From Rhynchopus euleeides (taxonomy: Eukaryota; Euglenozoa; Diplonemea; Diplonemida; Diplonemidae), in NCBI GenBank assembly GCA_963210315.1, contig OY723237.1:2790001-2854000 (forward strand): a DNA stretch of 64,000 nucleotides, in the 5' to 3' direction. The notes under the pieces are model-generated. The model ran no database searches. It was given only the letters and a program-made list of their open reading frames with translations, and was not told the origin of the DNA. Both the position numbers and the translations under genes were made by a program. Of this stretch, positions 1 through 11,449 are shown piece by piece. How positions within the stretch are numbered: the stretch's first letter is position 1; every line of letters begins with the position of its first letter.

Positions 1-3000
1 ACGACTGTGCCTTGCATAAAATAGCGACACGACGGCTATCCGGCCACTTCCCCGTACCCGACTGGGGCTGTCTGAAACACACCCGACCCATGGTCACGAG
101 GCGGGTCACACCCCCGCCGGTTGAGGCTTGGGGAGCGGTGGCGCAGGGGTGGGGCAGGCTCTGCAGCAGATGGAGCAGGGCTGGGAGGGAGGGGGTGGGG
201 GTGGGGGGTTGGTGCACCTCGGGGCAGCCACAGCCACAGCTCTTGTCTGGTTTGGGAGGGCGGCTGCAGTGTTTCTCGGCAGCAGCTCAACCGCTTGTGT
301 GCTGCATGCCGCCCACAGAGGTCTGTGTGCCGCACAACTCCCTGGCATGATCGCCACACCCTGTCGCCTGATGAAGGCCTCCACGAGAGCCGAGAGTGTG
401 GAAGTGTCGAGCCACAGACTGCACCTGCCCTCCTGGACAGGTCCCGTGCTCTGCCCTCACATCCACACTCTCACAACGACACCTGCTGCAGTCACATGAA
501 CCCGAAAGCCGGAGAATCGGCATCGGACCCTCATGACCCCAGCACACAGCAGTGCACGCCAAGGAGCTCATTCGGGGATGGACTCAGTGCGAGGCGGCTG
601 TTGGTGTGTAAGGGGAGCTAACCGTGATACGATACTTGATGCGTGAAGGATATGGAGAAGAGACATGGAAGAGAACGGAATTAATGAAGGCATCAACACC
701 AACACCTTCTTGGTGGCGATTGGGCTTCAGTGAAGAAACATTACGAAGTGAGCTGCACTGTCAACGTGAGCAAGGTGCAGATGACCCGAAGGTGCATCAA
801 CTGACACGACTCAGAGACCACTGACGAGCAGATTGGGGGTGCCTGATTTGCGAGCATGTGTTATCCGGCACACTTGCACAAGTGCCAGCACAATGCTGCG
901 CAAGACAGGCAGGCACGGCACACCACACACTGTCACTTCACACGTTGCTTGAGTTATGCACAGACAGGCCAACACTGCAGTCGTCTGCACGTCTGCCGAG
1001 ATGCTGCAGACACACTGCGATCCCGTCTGCAGGCATCACTGCCAAGTGCACAGCTTCCCATAAGAACCCGACCCCCCAACCCCCCATCCCCGAGCCCCGA
1101 CCAGGGATGGCGATACGGTCGGGGGCTGAAACACGGGGGGCCCAGGTATCACGTATCACACGTACTTGCATGCCATCCCAGACCCCCACCCCGCAGCCCT
1201 TCTTTCGTTGCCGCTTCACCCTCAATACCCAAATCTACTTCCCCTCTGGTGGGGCTGTCTCGAGCACACAACTGCACTCTGGCCTGGGGCACAGGAATAT
1301 TCCCGAGTCCCCTGAAGAGGCTTCTCCGTGAATCGCACAAAACATGCCACATCTTGGCAACACACCCGCACCCCGACAGACGTCCCCACGTCAAACAACA
1401 CACGGGTCGTGTCGTCACTCAAGAAGGGTCACATCATCATCCATCCCAGAGGGGTTCCCCTGTTCCTCCGGTGCCTGATCCGCCCCACCCATCTCCATGA
1501 GAGCAGCGTCAAAGAGATCGCCTTTGCCAAAGGTCTCCAACTCCAGCCGGTGCCTCGGCTTCTGCTTGCGGCAGAAGAGCAAGAAGGCTGCTGCACACAG
1601 GAGCAGCAGGGCTGCTCCGCACACAGGCAAAACCCAGCACAGCGTGCAGGTGCTGCTGCTGCTGCTGCTGCCGTGTCGGGGTGCAGCGGCTCTGCAGACA
1701 GCAGCATCGGCGTCCCACACACAGCCTTCTGTCTGTGCACACAGGGTATCGGCGACGCGCGTGCAGTCGAACGAAGCCTTGCACTGCGGAGCTGCCGTGT
1801 CCCACACGCACAGCGGGAGGGCCTCGCAGTCTGCCTGGGACTCAGCAAGGCACGTGTCGTTCAGGGGCACCGCTGCAGGCTCCGGGGTAGCGGTCACGGG
1901 TGGCGGGGCAGAGGACGCCTTGGGCACGGGGGTGTCGGCAGGCAGTGTCGCTGGTGTCCCACTTGCAGCTGGTGTGGTTGCAGCAGCAGGTGCTGCCGTG
2001 CCAGCTGGTCCCGTCGTGGCAGGGGCTGTCGTCACAGCAGCCAGCGTTGCAGGTGCAGGTGTGGCAGGTGCATCAGTTGCAGGTGCAGGTGTGGGCGGCG
2101 AAAGTGTCACAGGTGCAGGGGTGGCAGGTGCATCAGTTGCAGGTGACGGTGTTGGGGGCGAGTGTGTCGCAGGTGCAGCGGTCGGAGGTGCAGGTGTTGG
2201 TGCAATTGTTGGAGGTGCAGGTGTTGGTGGCGCAGGTGTCGGAGGTGCAGGTGTTGGAGGCGAAGGTGTCGGCGGCGCAGGTGTCGGAGGTGCAGGTGTT
2301 GGTGCAATTGTTGGAGGCGCAGGTGTTGGTGGCGCAGGTGTCGGAGGTGCAGGTGTTGGAGGCGCAGGTGTTGGAGGTGCAGGTGTCGGCGGCGCAGGTG
2401 TCGGAGGCGCACTTGTCGCAGGCGCAGGTGTCGGAGGTGCAGGTGTTGGCGGTGCAGGTGTTGGTGGTGCAGCTGTGGGAGGTGCAGGTGTCGGAGGCGC
2501 AGGTGTTGGTGGTGCACGTGTGGGTGGTACAGGCGTTTCAGGTGCACACTCTCTGATCTCGAAGTAGGACACCGTGCCATCAAGTGGTTCGTCGTTCCCT
2601 GCGTGGCTGTGCCCGATGTAGTTGCTGTTGCGCGTCACCCGTGTCGGCAACTCCATATCGTAATCATTTGCATAAATTTCGCCGTCGATGTACATCGTAG
2701 TCCCGGTACGGAGGATCGTGAGTTGGAAGAGAAACGACCTGCCTACAGGCACCGTATTCCAGGCCCCCCCCACTGAATGGTGTCCTCCGGAACTTATCCC
2801 ACCCCAGTACTCAATCTTTCCTGAAGATCCTAACTGCGTCAACGTGAAGCCGTACGGTACCCCAGGTGTCCTGTCGAACCCAAAAATTCTGCCGTAATAG
2901 GTGTACTTGTTGATGTGAACAGTGGCATGCACGTACACCTCCCCCCCAAAGGTCACAGGCGCAGTCTCGTCAAATTGCCAGGAATATTGGAAGCCGGTAA

Positions 3001-3348
3001 CGTACTTTCCCGAAGAGCAGCGGCGCGGAATAGGTGCGTCACCCAGGCACAGCGGCAGCATCAATGCAAACAGGAACATTGTTTCCACCCCGTGGCCTGC
3101 CCTGTCCCTGCAGGAGGAGTGGTATGCAGACACAGATATAATACTCCACTTGAGGGCCTTCGCTCTGAAGTACACACAAACGGGGTTCACATGACACATC
3201 TCTCAGAGTGGCACAGGTCTGATTTGCGGGTTTGCGGTCGCCACGCTGAGGCGGACGGGGTGTGGTGGGGTCGCAGCGGGTTCGGTCGACCCGTCGAATC
3301 GGTTGGTTGCCAAGTCGAGCCGGCGAGTCGGATTGCCCCTGACTGCCG
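1..3348. repeat. Tandem segmental duplication, unit 1
   Basis: The first bases of the window recur at 3349, so the unit is about 3.35 kb. It holds, on the minus strand, one surface-protein gene (1415-3079) preceded in coordinate order by about 1.3 kb of its 3' flank. That flank (about 120-1414) is nearly identical in all three units although no convincing protein is seen in it, so the duplication copied flank and gene together. A stretch around 800-1100 is present here but shortened in the other two units. Confidence 0.9.
1415..3079 (-). CDS. Type I membrane glycoprotein: LamG-like ectodomain on Pro/Thr stalk
   Basis: 554 residues if the ATG at 3079 is used; it is chosen because it starts a good signal peptide (residues 1-14) and the same GGAAACAATG context starts the second copy. 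Residues about 38-176 form a LamG/concanavalin-like beta sandwich ([17 protein letters not shown] and [23 protein letters not shown]-type strands). Residues about 180-405 are a mucin-like stalk of PPTPA repeats, then a module with paired C..LCVWD / C..GCVWD motifs, a Ser run, one transmembrane helix (about 477-503) and a 51-residue tail rich in acidic residues ending VTLLE. Likely a cell-surface adhesion or recognition protein; the ligand is unknown. Stalk repeats are near-identical 15-bp units, so length is probably polymorphic. An upstream 5' exon cannot be excluded. Confidence 0.8.
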   Translation of the reverse strand: MFLFALMLPLCLGDAPIPRRCSSGKYVTGFQYSWQFDETAPVTFGGEVYVHATVHINKYTYYGRIFGFDRTPGVPYGFTLTQLGSSGKIEYWGGISSGGHHSVGGAWNTVPVGRSFLFQLTILRTGTTMYIDGEIYANDYDMELPTRVTRNSNYIGHSHAGNDEPLDGTVSYFEIRECAPETPVPPTRAPPTPAPPTPAPPTAAPPTPAPPTPAPPTPAPATSAPPTPAPPTPAPPTPAPPTPAPPTPAPPTPAPPTIAPTPAPPTPAPPTPSPPTPAPPTPAPPTPAPPTIAPTPAPPTAAPATHSPPTPSPATDAPATPAPVTLSPPTPAPATDAPATPAPATLAAVTTAPATTGPAGTAAPAAATTPAASGTPATLPADTPVPKASSAPPPVTATPEPAAVPLNDTCLAESQADCEALPLCVWDTAAPQCKASFDCTRVADTLCAQTEGCVWDADAAVCRAAAPRHGSSSSSSTCTLCWVLPVCGAALLLLCAAAFLLFCRKQKPRHRLELETFGKGDLFDAALMEMGGADQAPEEQGNPSGMDDDVTLLE

Positions 3349-4857
3349 ACGACTGTGCCTTGCATAAAATAGCGACACGACGGCTTTCCGGCCACTTCCC
3401 CGTACCCGACTGGGGCTGTCTGAAACACACCCGACCCATGGTCACGAGGCGGGTCACACCCCCGCCAGTTGAGGCTTGGGGAGCGGTGGCGCAGGGGTGG
3501 GGCAGGCTCTGGGGTATCTGCAGCAGCAACGGTGTGCCTTGGCCCAGTCTCAATGGGGCTGCAAGCTTATGAGGACACGGTGGACTCCCGCACGTCGGGG
3601 TAGACCCTTTTGGGAGATCGGAAAAGCGGGGGTCTGACGAGGGTGGGGGTCTGGACCCGCGCTATCGGGGGTCGCCCAAAAATAGGCAGTGCAGACTCCC
3701 GATACCGGGGGTCCAGCGTGCAGGGCTGGGGAGGGAGGGGGTGGGGGTGGGGGGTAGGTGCACCTCGGGGCAGCCACAGCCACAGCTGTCGTCTGGTTTG
3801 GGAGGGCGGCTGCAGTGTTTCTCGGCAGCAGCTCAACCGCTTGTGTGCTGCATGCCGCCCACAGAGGTCTGTGTGCCGCACAACTCCCTGGCATGATCGA
3901 CACACCCTGTCGCCTGATGAAGGCCTCCACGAGAGCCGAGAGTGTGGAAGTGTCGAGCCACAGACTGCACCTGCCCTCCTGGACAGGTCCCATGCTCTGC
4001 CCTCACATCCACACTCTCACAACGACACCTGCTGCAGTCACACGAACCCGAAAGCCGGAGAATCAGCAGCGGACCCTCATGACCCCAGCACACAGCAGTG
4101 CACGCCAAGGAGCTCATTCGGGGATGGACTCAATGCGAGGCGGCTGTTGCTGTTCAAGGGAAACATTGTCGGAGTGTCTGTGATACAATACTTGATGCTT
4201 GAAGGATACGGAGAAGAGACATGGAAGAGAACGGAATTAATGAAGGCATCATCACCAACACCTTGGTGGCGATTGGGCTTCAGGAAAGATACATTCCGAA
4301 GTGAGCTGCTGTCAACGTGAGCAAGGTGCAGATGACCCGAAGGTGCATCAACTGACACGACTGCACGGCACACCACACACTGTCACTTCACACGTTGCTT
4401 GAGTTATGCACAGACAGGCCAACACTGCAGTCGTGTGCACGTCTGCCGATACGCTGCAGACACACTGCGATCCCGTCTGCAGGCATCACTGCCAAGTGCA
4501 CAGCTTCCCATAAGAACCCGACCCCCCAACCCCCCATCCCCGACCAGGGATGGCGATACGGTCGGGGGCTGAAACACGGGGGGCCCAGGTATCGTGTATC
4601 ACACGTACTTGCATGCCATCCCAGACCCCCACCCCGCAGCCCTTCTTTCGTTGCCGCTTCACCCTCAATACCCAAATCTACTTCCCCTCTGGTGGGGCTG
4701 TCTCGAGCACACAACTGCACTCTGGCCTGGGGCACAGGAATATTCCCGAGTCCCCTGAAGAGGCTTCTCCGTGAATCGCACAAAACATGCCACATCTTGG
4801 CAACACACCCGCACCCCGACAGACGTCCCCACGTCAAACAACACACGGGTCGTGTCG

Positions 4858-6411
4858 TCACTCAAGAAGGGTCACATCATCATCCATCCCAGGGGGATTC
4901 CCCTGTTCCTCCGGTGCCTGGTCCGCCCCACCCATCTCCATGAGAGCAGCGTCAAAGAGATCGCCTTGGCCAAAGGTCTCCAACTCCAGCCGGTGCCTCG
5001 GCTTCTGCTTGCGGCAGAAGAGCAAGAAGGGTGCTGCACACAGGGGCAGCAGGGCTGCTCCGCACACAGGCAAGACCCAGCACAGCGCGCAGGTGCTGCT
5101 GCTGCTGCCGTGTCGGGGTGCAGCGGCTCTGCAGACAGCAGCATCGGCGTCCCACACACAGCCTTCTGTCTGTGCACACAGGGTATCGGCGACGCGCGTG
5201 CAGTCGAACGAAGCCTTGCACTGCGGAGCTGCCGTGTCCCACACGCACAGCGGGAGGGCCTCGCAGTCTGCCTGGGACTCAGCAAGGCACGTGTCGTTCA
5301 GGGGCACGGCTGCAGGGGCAGAGGACGCCTTGGGCACGGGGGTGTCGGCAGGCAGTGTCGCTGGTGTCCCACTTGCAGCTGGTGTGGTTGCAGCAGCAGG
5401 TGCTGCCGTGCCAGCTGGTCCAGTCGTGGCAGGGGCTGTCGTCACAGCAGCCAGCGTTGCAGGTGCAGGTGTGGCAGGTGCATCAGTTGCAGGTGCCGGT
5501 GTTGAAGGCGAAAGTGTCACAGGTGCAGCGGTCGGAGGTGCAGGTGATGATGGTACAGGTGAATCGGCCGCAGCCGTTGGTGGTGCTAGTGTGGCAGGTG
5601 CCGGTGTCGGAGGCGCAGGTGTCGCAGGTGCAGCGGTCGGAGGGGCAGGTGTTGGTGGTGTCGGTGTCGGCGGCGCAGGTGTTGGGGGTGAAGGTGTCGG
5701 AGGTGCAGGTGTTGGCGCACTTGTCGGAGGTGCAGGTGTTGGCGGCGCAGGTGTCGGAGGTGCAGGTGTTTCGGGTGCAGGCGTTGGAGGCGCAGGTGTC
5801 GGCGGTGAAGGCGTTGGAGGTGCAGGTGTCGGTGGCGCTGGCGTTGGGGGTGCAGGTGTTGGAGGTACACACTGTGCGAGCAAGAAGCTGGACACCGTGC
5901 CATCAAGTGGTGCGTCGTTCCCTGCGTGGCTGTGCCCGATGTAGTTGCTGCTGCGCGTCATCCGTGTAGGTAAGGCCACAGGGCCCCGTGCATACTCCGT
6001 GCCATCGACGTACATAATACCCAGTGCATCATTCCCGTCTCCAGACACTGTGCTATCGCGCGTGATCGTGAATTCGAAGAGAAACGCCCAGCCCAGACGT
6101 ACCTTTGCAGTCCCCGCCACAACAGAGTATACCGTGTCTGTCGAACCGAGGTACCGAAGGGTTCCTGTAGTTGCGTCCTGCGTCACCGTGAAAGCGTGCC
6201 CAGAACCCGCGGTGAACGCAAAAATTCTTCCATAATAGGTGTACTTCTTGATCTCAACCACGGCACGCACGTACACCTCCCCCCCAAAGGTCACAGGCGC
6301 AGTCTCGTCGAAATCCCCGGAACGGGTGAAGCTGGCAACAGTCCTTAGCGAAGTGCACGGCACCGGAACAGTGAATGTGCACAGTGGCAGTATCACTGCA
6401 AACAGTAACAT
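4858..6411 (-). CDS. Type I membrane glycoprotein, LamG-like paralogue
   Basis: 517 residues from the ATG at 6411, which begins a signal peptide ([11 protein letters not shown]). The LamG-like domain (about 25-190) keeps [33 protein letters not shown] and [12 protein letters not shown] motifs but differs from the first copy in much of the middle, whereas the Cys module, transmembrane helix and tail are almost identical to it. The stalk has its own pattern of PPTPA repeats. Same likely role as the neighbouring copies: a surface protein with a variable head and constant base. The frame stays open upstream through a WD40 fragment, so a longer 5' transcript is possible. Confidence 0.8.
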   Translation of the reverse strand: MLLFAVILPLCTFTVPVPCTSLRTVASFTRSGDFDETAPVTFGGEVYVRAVVEIKKYTYYGRIFAFTAGSGHAFTVTQDATTGTLRYLGSTDTVYSVVAGTAKVRLGWAFLFEFTITRDSTVSGDGNDALGIMYVDGTEYARGPVALPTRMTRSSNYIGHSHAGNDAPLDGTVSSFLLAQCVPPTPAPPTPAPPTPAPPTPSPPTPAPPTPAPETPAPPTPAPPTPAPPTSAPTPAPPTPSPPTPAPPTPTPPTPAPPTAAPATPAPPTPAPATLAPPTAAADSPVPSSPAPPTAAPVTLSPSTPAPATDAPATPAPATLAAVTTAPATTGPAGTAAPAAATTPAASGTPATLPADTPVPKASSAPAAVPLNDTCLAESQADCEALPLCVWDTAAPQCKASFDCTRVADTLCAQTEGCVWDADAAVCRAAAPRHGSSSSTCALCWVLPVCGAALLPLCAAPFLLFCRKQKPRHRLELETFGQGDLFDAALMEMGGADQAPEEQGNPPGMDDDVTLLE

Positions 6412-6477
6412 TGTTTCCACCCCCGTGTCCTCCCCTGTCCCTGCAGGAGGAGTGATATGTAGACACAGACATAATAG

Positions 6478-6625
6478 GATGCGCGATGGCGCCGCCCCGC
6501 TGCTGGCAGCCCAGATGCGCACCTGGTGCTGCCCCGCAGCAGCCAGCAGGCGCCCGTCCGGCGAGTGCTGCACATCCGACACGAACCCCGTCCCGTGCTC
6601 CAGCCACAGCCTTGACCTGTGCAGA
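6478..6625 (-). pseudogene. Orphan WD40-blade fragment upstream of copy 2
   Basis: Minus-strand sequence here reads [31 protein letters not shown] in pieces, a single WD40 blade (HSPDGRLL followed by VRIW). It sits about 70-210 bp before the start codon of the LamG-type copy 2 and is open in the same frame. It resembles the ectodomain class of copy 3 more than anything else in copy 2, so it may be the remnant of a head domain that was replaced. It could instead be a spliced exon; no start codon or splice signals settle this. Confidence 0.5.
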
Positions 6626-6640
6626 CTTGCCTCGGCAGCG

Positions 6641-9600
6641 AGGGGTGGGGCAGGCTCTGGGATATCTGCAGCAGCAACGGTGTGCCTTGGCCCAGTCTCA
6701 ATGGGGCTGCAAGCTGATGAAGCAGGGCTGGGGAGGGAGGGGGTGGGGGTGGGGGGTAGGTGCACCTCGGGGCAGCCACAGCCACAGCTCTTGTCTGGTT
6801 TGGGAGGGCGGCTGCAGCATTTCTCGGCAGCAGCTCAACCGCTTGTGTGCTGCATGCCGCCCACAGAGGTCTGTGTGCCGCACAACTCCCTGGCATGATC
6901 GCCACACCCTGTCGCCTGATGAAGGCCTCCACGAGAGCCGAGAGTGTGGAAGTGTCGAGCCACAGACTGCACCTGCCCTCCTGGACAGGTCCCGTGCTCT
7001 GCCCTCACATCCACACTCTCACAACGACACCTGCTGCAGTCACATGAACCCGAAAGCCGGAGAATCAGCAGCGGACCCTCATGACCCCAGCACACAGCAG
7101 TGCACGCCAAGGAGCTCATTCGAGGAGGGACTCGGTGCGAGGAGGTGTTGGTGTGCAAGGGAAACATTGTCGGAGTGTCTGTGATACAATACTTGATGCT
7201 TGAAGAATACGGAGAAGAGAACGGAGTATCATGAAACCATCAACACCAACACCTTCTTGGTGGCGATTGGGCTTCAGGGAAGAAACATTACGAAGTGAGC
7301 TGCACTGTCAACGTGAGCAAGGTGCAGATGACCCGAAGGTGCATCAACTGACACGACTCAGAGACCACTGGGTGCCTGATTTGCGAGCATGTGTTATCCG
7401 GCACACTTGCACAAGTGCCAGCACGCTGAGATCGGATACGTGACCCAGGACCCACGTATCCCGTGCAATACGCATTGTGCGTACGATACGGTCGGGGGCT
7501 GAAACACGGAGGTGCCAGGTATCACGTATCAAACGTACTTGCATGCCATCCCAGACCCCCACCCCGCAGTCCTTCTTTCGTTGCCGCTTCGCCCTCAATA
7601 CCCAAATCTACTTCCCCTCTGGTGGGGCTGTCTCGAGCACACAACTGCACTCTGGCCTGGGGCAAAGGAATATTCCCGAGTCCCCTGAAGAGGCTTCTCC
7701 GTGAATCGCACAAAACATGCCACATCTTGGCAACACACCCGCACCCCGACAGACGTCCCCACGTCAAACAACACACGGGTCGTGTCGTCACTCAAGAAGG
7801 GTCACATCATCATCCATCCCAGGGGGGTTCCCCTGTTCCTCCGGTGCCTGATCCGCCCCACCCATCTCCATGAGAACCTCGTCAAACAGATCGCCTTGGC
7901 CAAAGGTCTCCAACTTCAGCCGGTGCCTCGGCTTCTGCTTGCGGCAGAAGAGCAAGAAGACTGCTGCACACAGGAGCAGCAGGGCTGCTCCGCACACAGG
8001 CAAAACCCAGCACAGCGTGCAGGTGCTGCTGCTGCTGCCGTGTCGGGGTGCAGCGGCTCCGCAGACAGCAGCATCGGCGTCCCACACACAACCTTCTGTC
8101 TGTGCACACAGGGTATCGGCGACGCGCGTGCAGTCGAACGAAGCCTTGCACTGCGGAGCTGCCGTGTCCCACACGCACAGCGGGAGGGCCTCGCAGTCTG
8201 CCTGGGACTCAGCAAGGCACGTGTCGTTCAGGGGCACCGCTGCAGGCTCCGGGGTAGCGGTCACGGGTGGCGGGGCAGAGGACGCCTTGGGCACGGGGGT
8301 GTCGGCAGGCAGTGTCGCTGGTGTCCCACTTGCAGCTGGTGTGGTTGCAGCAGCAGGTGCTGCCGTGCCAGCTGGTCCAGTCGTGGCAGGGGCTGTCGTC
8401 ACAGCAGCCAGCGTTGCAGGTGCAGGTGTGGCAGGTGCATCAGTTGCAGGTACAGGTGTTGGCGCAGGTGACGGTGTTGGAGGTGCAGGTGTTGGTGGCG
8501 AAGGTGTCGCAGGTGCAGCGGTCGGAGGTGCAGCTGTCGGTGGTGCAGGTGTGCCGCTTGCAGCTGGTGTGGTTGTGTTAGCAGGTGCCGTCGTAGCGGG
8601 GGCTGTCGTCTGAACAGGGAGCGTCAGAGGTGCAGGTGTGGCAGGTGCATCAGTTGCAGGTGCAGGTGTTGGAGGCGAAGGTGTCGCAGGTGCAGCGGTC
8701 GGAGGTGCAGGTACAATTGTTTGAGGTTCAGCTGTTGGCGGCGCAGGTGTCAGTGGTGCGAGTGTGGGAGGTGCATCAGTTGCAGGTGCAGGCGTTGGTG
8801 GTGCAGGTGTTGGAGGTGAAGGCGTCGGAGGTCCAGGTGTCAGTGGCACAGATGTTTCGGGTACAGATGTTGGAGGTACAGGGGTCGAAGGTACAGCAGT
8901 TGCCGGTGCAGACGTTGGAGGTACTGGTGTTGCGGGTGCAGGTGTTGAAGGTGCAGACGTTGGAAGTGCAGGTGCAGGTGTGGAGAAGTCCCAGACGAGG
9001 TAGGTCGGTGTGGCATCAAGCGCAGAGACCATGGTACTGCCATCAGGCGACAGGGTCAGGTCACGCACCCCGTTTTTGGGCGAAACCTCCAGTGTGGACA
9101 GCTTGGTCCCCGTGCTGACATCCCACTCCTGGATGGAACCGTAGACACCGACGAACAGACGTGCACCATCACGCGAGAAGACCAGAGATAAGCCATAGAA
9201 TGGAATGGACGCCGACACCGTCAGCGTGCGCACCTTCGTGCCGTCAGTCTTCCAGATCACAACTGTGCGGTCTACGCTGGTCGATGCCACGAGTGTGGAA
9301 TCGGGACTGACCCGCACGTCCCACACCTGGTCCCCATGCGACAAGCTGTGCAGCAGGTTCCCGCTCGCTGCATCCCATATCCCAGCTGTGGTGCCACCCC
9401 GCACCGCACTCACGATGAGTGTGCCGTCTGGTGAGTACCGCACGCGGCGCAGCAGGCCCGCCTGCCCACCCGTCAGAGTCTTCACAACTGCACCAGAGGA
9501 CGCGTCGTGGATATCGATCGACCCATCGTTGTGCCCGGCGATCAGCTTCGTCCCGTCTGGCGAGTAGTCCACTGCGAATGTCGCCCTCCACGTGACCTGC

Positions 9601-9990
9601 CACACTATCGCTGGTGGCGACCTGTCGTACCAGACTGTCGTCATGTCCACAAGGTCGACAACCTTCGTACCCTGCCCGCCCCCCTCCCCGGTGGCTATCG
9701 CAACGTACCTGCTATCTGGGGACAACACGGCATCGTAAACCCAGGCTGAGCCGCTCTCAGCCCACAGTCTGAACCCAGACTGGATGTAGGCCACCTCCGT
9801 GCCCTTCTGTGTTCCCATGACCAGGATCTTGCCGTCAGGCGACAGCCTGCCAGACATCGTAGACGACGCCAACCAGTTGTCGAGGGAGTAGGCACACTGC
9901 GGGGAGGTCCCAGCTTCACACGCCTGCTTTGTCGCACCTACGCACAGCCATATCAGCACAGCAGCCGCCATTGGGCTGACGAACCGCTCT
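6641..9990. repeat. Tandem segmental duplication, unit 3
   Basis: Third copy. Homology to units 1 and 2 starts near 6641 and runs through the 3' flank, tail, transmembrane helix, Cys module and the proximal stalk of the gene. It stops in the stalk: the ectodomain is unrelated to those of copies 1 and 2. A block of the flank around 7420-7490 is rearranged. Confidence 0.85.
7788..9971 (-). CDS. Type I membrane protein with extracellular WD40 propeller
   Basis: 727 residues from the ATG at 9971 (signal peptide MAAAVLIWLCVGATKQA). Residues about 35-345 contain about seven WD40 blades, with recurring SPDG/SPDS turns (RLSPDGKILV, VLSPDSRYVA, DYSPDGTKLI, RYSPDGTLIV, RVSPDSTLVA, TLSPDGSTMV) each followed by a W/I-D or V-W strand. 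A Pro/Thr stalk follows, then the same Cys module, transmembrane helix and acidic tail as in copies 1 and 2. WD40 propellers are usually intracellular; here the signal peptide and stalk place it outside or in the secretory lumen. A YVTN/quinoprotein-type propeller is the main alternative name for the head. Function unknown; probably binding. Confidence 0.82.
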   Translation of the reverse strand: MAAAVLIWLCVGATKQACEAGTSPQCAYSLDNWLASSTMSGRLSPDGKILVMGTQKGTEVAYIQSGFRLWAESGSAWVYDAVLSPDSRYVAIATGEGGGQGTKVVDLVDMTTVWYDRSPPAIVWQVTWRATFAVDYSPDGTKLIAGHNDGSIDIHDASSGAVVKTLTGGQAGLLRRVRYSPDGTLIVSAVRGGTTAGIWDAASGNLLHSLSHGDQVWDVRVSPDSTLVASTSVDRTVVIWKTDGTKVRTLTVSASIPFYGLSLVFSRDGARLFVGVYGSIQEWDVSTGTKLSTLEVSPKNGVRDLTLSPDGSTMVSALDATPTYLVWDFSTPAPALPTSAPSTPAPATPVPPTSAPATAVPSTPVPPTSVPETSVPLTPGPPTPSPPTPAPPTPAPATDAPPTLAPLTPAPPTAEPQTIVPAPPTAAPATPSPPTPAPATDAPATPAPLTLPVQTTAPATTAPANTTTPAASGTPAPPTAAPPTAAPATPSPPTPAPPTPSPAPTPVPATDAPATPAPATLAAVTTAPATTGPAGTAAPAAATTPAASGTPATLPADTPVPKASSAPPPVTATPEPAAVPLNDTCLAESQADCEALPLCVWDTAAPQCKASFDCTRVADTLCAQTEGCVWDADAAVCGAAAPRHGSSSSTCTLCWVLPVCGAALLLLCAAVFLLFCRKQKPRHRLKLETFGQGDLFDEVLMEMGGADQAPEEQGNPPGMDDDVTLLE

Positions 9991-10034
9991 CTGTGGTGAG
10001 GGTGTGGCGGTGTGCATGTGTTGGTGTGCTGGAT

Positions 10035-11262
10035 GGACGAGGATGTTGTGGCCCTGCAGGAAAACCGAGTTCCGGACCCGAGCAAGGACACGAACAAAGC
10101 AAGGACACGAACAACAGTTACTTCGCATCCCACGGCTGGGCTATGCACTGGGGCAAGGGCATGCCCAGGGTCGCAGGCGCGAACGGCCGCGAACAAACGA
10201 GGCCCGGGGGTGTGGCTGTCATGGCGAAGGAGGGCCTTGTCGCACAAGTGGTACAGCCGAAGACCGCGCAGGAGAAGAAGCGATACGACAGTACCCGCAT
10301 GGTGCACGTAGTGCTAGCGATTGGAGACGGCAAAACGGCGCTTCATATCCTGAGTGTGTACGGCCACTCGGGGACCGAAGTGGCGAGCAACGGGAAGCCC
10401 TCCTGCAAGAGACGCTCGACCTCGGCTTGGGACAGGTGCCCGTCCTACTGATGGGGAACCTCAACACCAACCCGGGAACTAGCGCCGTACTGTCCCAGGC
10501 GTGCCGGGTGGGCGGCTGGGTCGACGCGGCGACGACGCATGCGGAGCTCGCACAGCAGAGCGTGCAGAACACCCGCTGGGCGTCGGAGAACGGCACTCGG
10601 CTGGACATCTGCCTGATGAACTCCGCTGCTGAACTGCGCAGCGCCGGCCCTGCGTCGCGTCGAGGTGGCGAAGCAGGCGGGCGCGACTACGACATACCCA
10701 CACACTGCCCGCTCTTTGCAGACCTGGACCTCACTGCCTTCCGCCGCCCCAAAAAAGTCCGCATTCTCCCTACCCCGTCCCCTGCGGGTAAGCCCAAGTT
10801 GGGAGACGCTGCAGCAAGAGAGATAATGCAGGACGCTAGCAGAGGGGGAACTGCGCCACGGAGCGACAGCCACGCAGCTCCTCCACCGAGCCTCCACCTG
10901 CGGCGAGCGGTTCCTAAAGCGTGTCATGTGGGCCACCTGGAGAGGCAAGAAGCGGCCAACACAAGCAGAGCGGAGGGCTACCGCATGCAGTGGTCGCAGG
11001 CGGCTAACAAGCACCATCCCGCCTCTGCACGCGGGGCCGGTGACACGAACACCCGGGCGAAGGACGGCTGTTAAGGAACCTCCGATGCCTCGTCCAGGAA
11101 GGCCTCAAACGCCTGCAGGCTGAAAAACCGTCCGGCCTCACGAATGGGGAGGAGCACGCCTGGAACGCCACGAAGAAGCGTCTGAGGGAGGCCTCCCCCA
11201 GGGGCTGCAAGCGGCGCTGGCGAACACAACCTCGCAGCTGCCGGACCTGGAGACCCTGCAGC
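10035..11262 (+). pseudogene. Broken EEP endonuclease, probably from a non-LTR retrotransposon
   Basis: Plus-strand fragments in three frames carry the endonuclease/exonuclease/phosphatase signature in order: DVVALQEN near 10035, GGVAVMAKEG near 10210, PVLLMGNLNTNP near 10440 (usual GDFN), GTRLDIC near 10600 and THCPLFADLDL near 10705 (usual SDHCPV). At least two frameshifts are needed, and the usual GDFN Asp is Gly, so it is not functional. Coding-like sequence continues to about 11260 and ends at a hairpin module. No reverse transcriptase follows, so this is a truncated copy. Confidence 0.65.
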
Positions 11263-11449
11263 AGGCCACGGTAGTGAACGTCTGGCTCTTGGCTGGAAAA
11301 AATCCCGCATTTTGACTGGAAGAAAACCGGAAAAAGGGCGGGTGCCCGGAGGACTCATGCTCATCCCCCACTAGAAACACGCCTGAGCACAACAAGGGTG
11401 TGGGGGAGGCTTTCGCGACCACTGTCAGTGAGCAGCTCACTTGCACTCT

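Larger units (their letters stand above)
3349..6640. repeat. Tandem segmental duplication, unit 2
   Basis: Second copy of the unit. Compared with unit 1 it carries an extra ~150 bp at about 3570-3720 and lacks a block between about 4365 and 4370 that unit 1 has around 815-930. The rest of the 3' flank (3721-4857) matches units 1 and 3 almost base for base. Confidence 0.88.

Noticed and set aside
398-415. GTGTGGAAGTGTCGAGCC (also at about 3942 and 6944) as further copies of the 16-bp motif
   Set aside because: Differs at three or more core positions and lies in the duplicated flank on the strand opposite to the genes.
1497-2567. Plus-strand Gly/Val-rich GVGGAGVGG protein opposite the PPTPA stalk (also in copies 2 and 3)
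   Set aside because: It is the antisense of the Pro/Thr repeats; the minus frame has signal peptide, domains and transmembrane helix, the plus frame has none.
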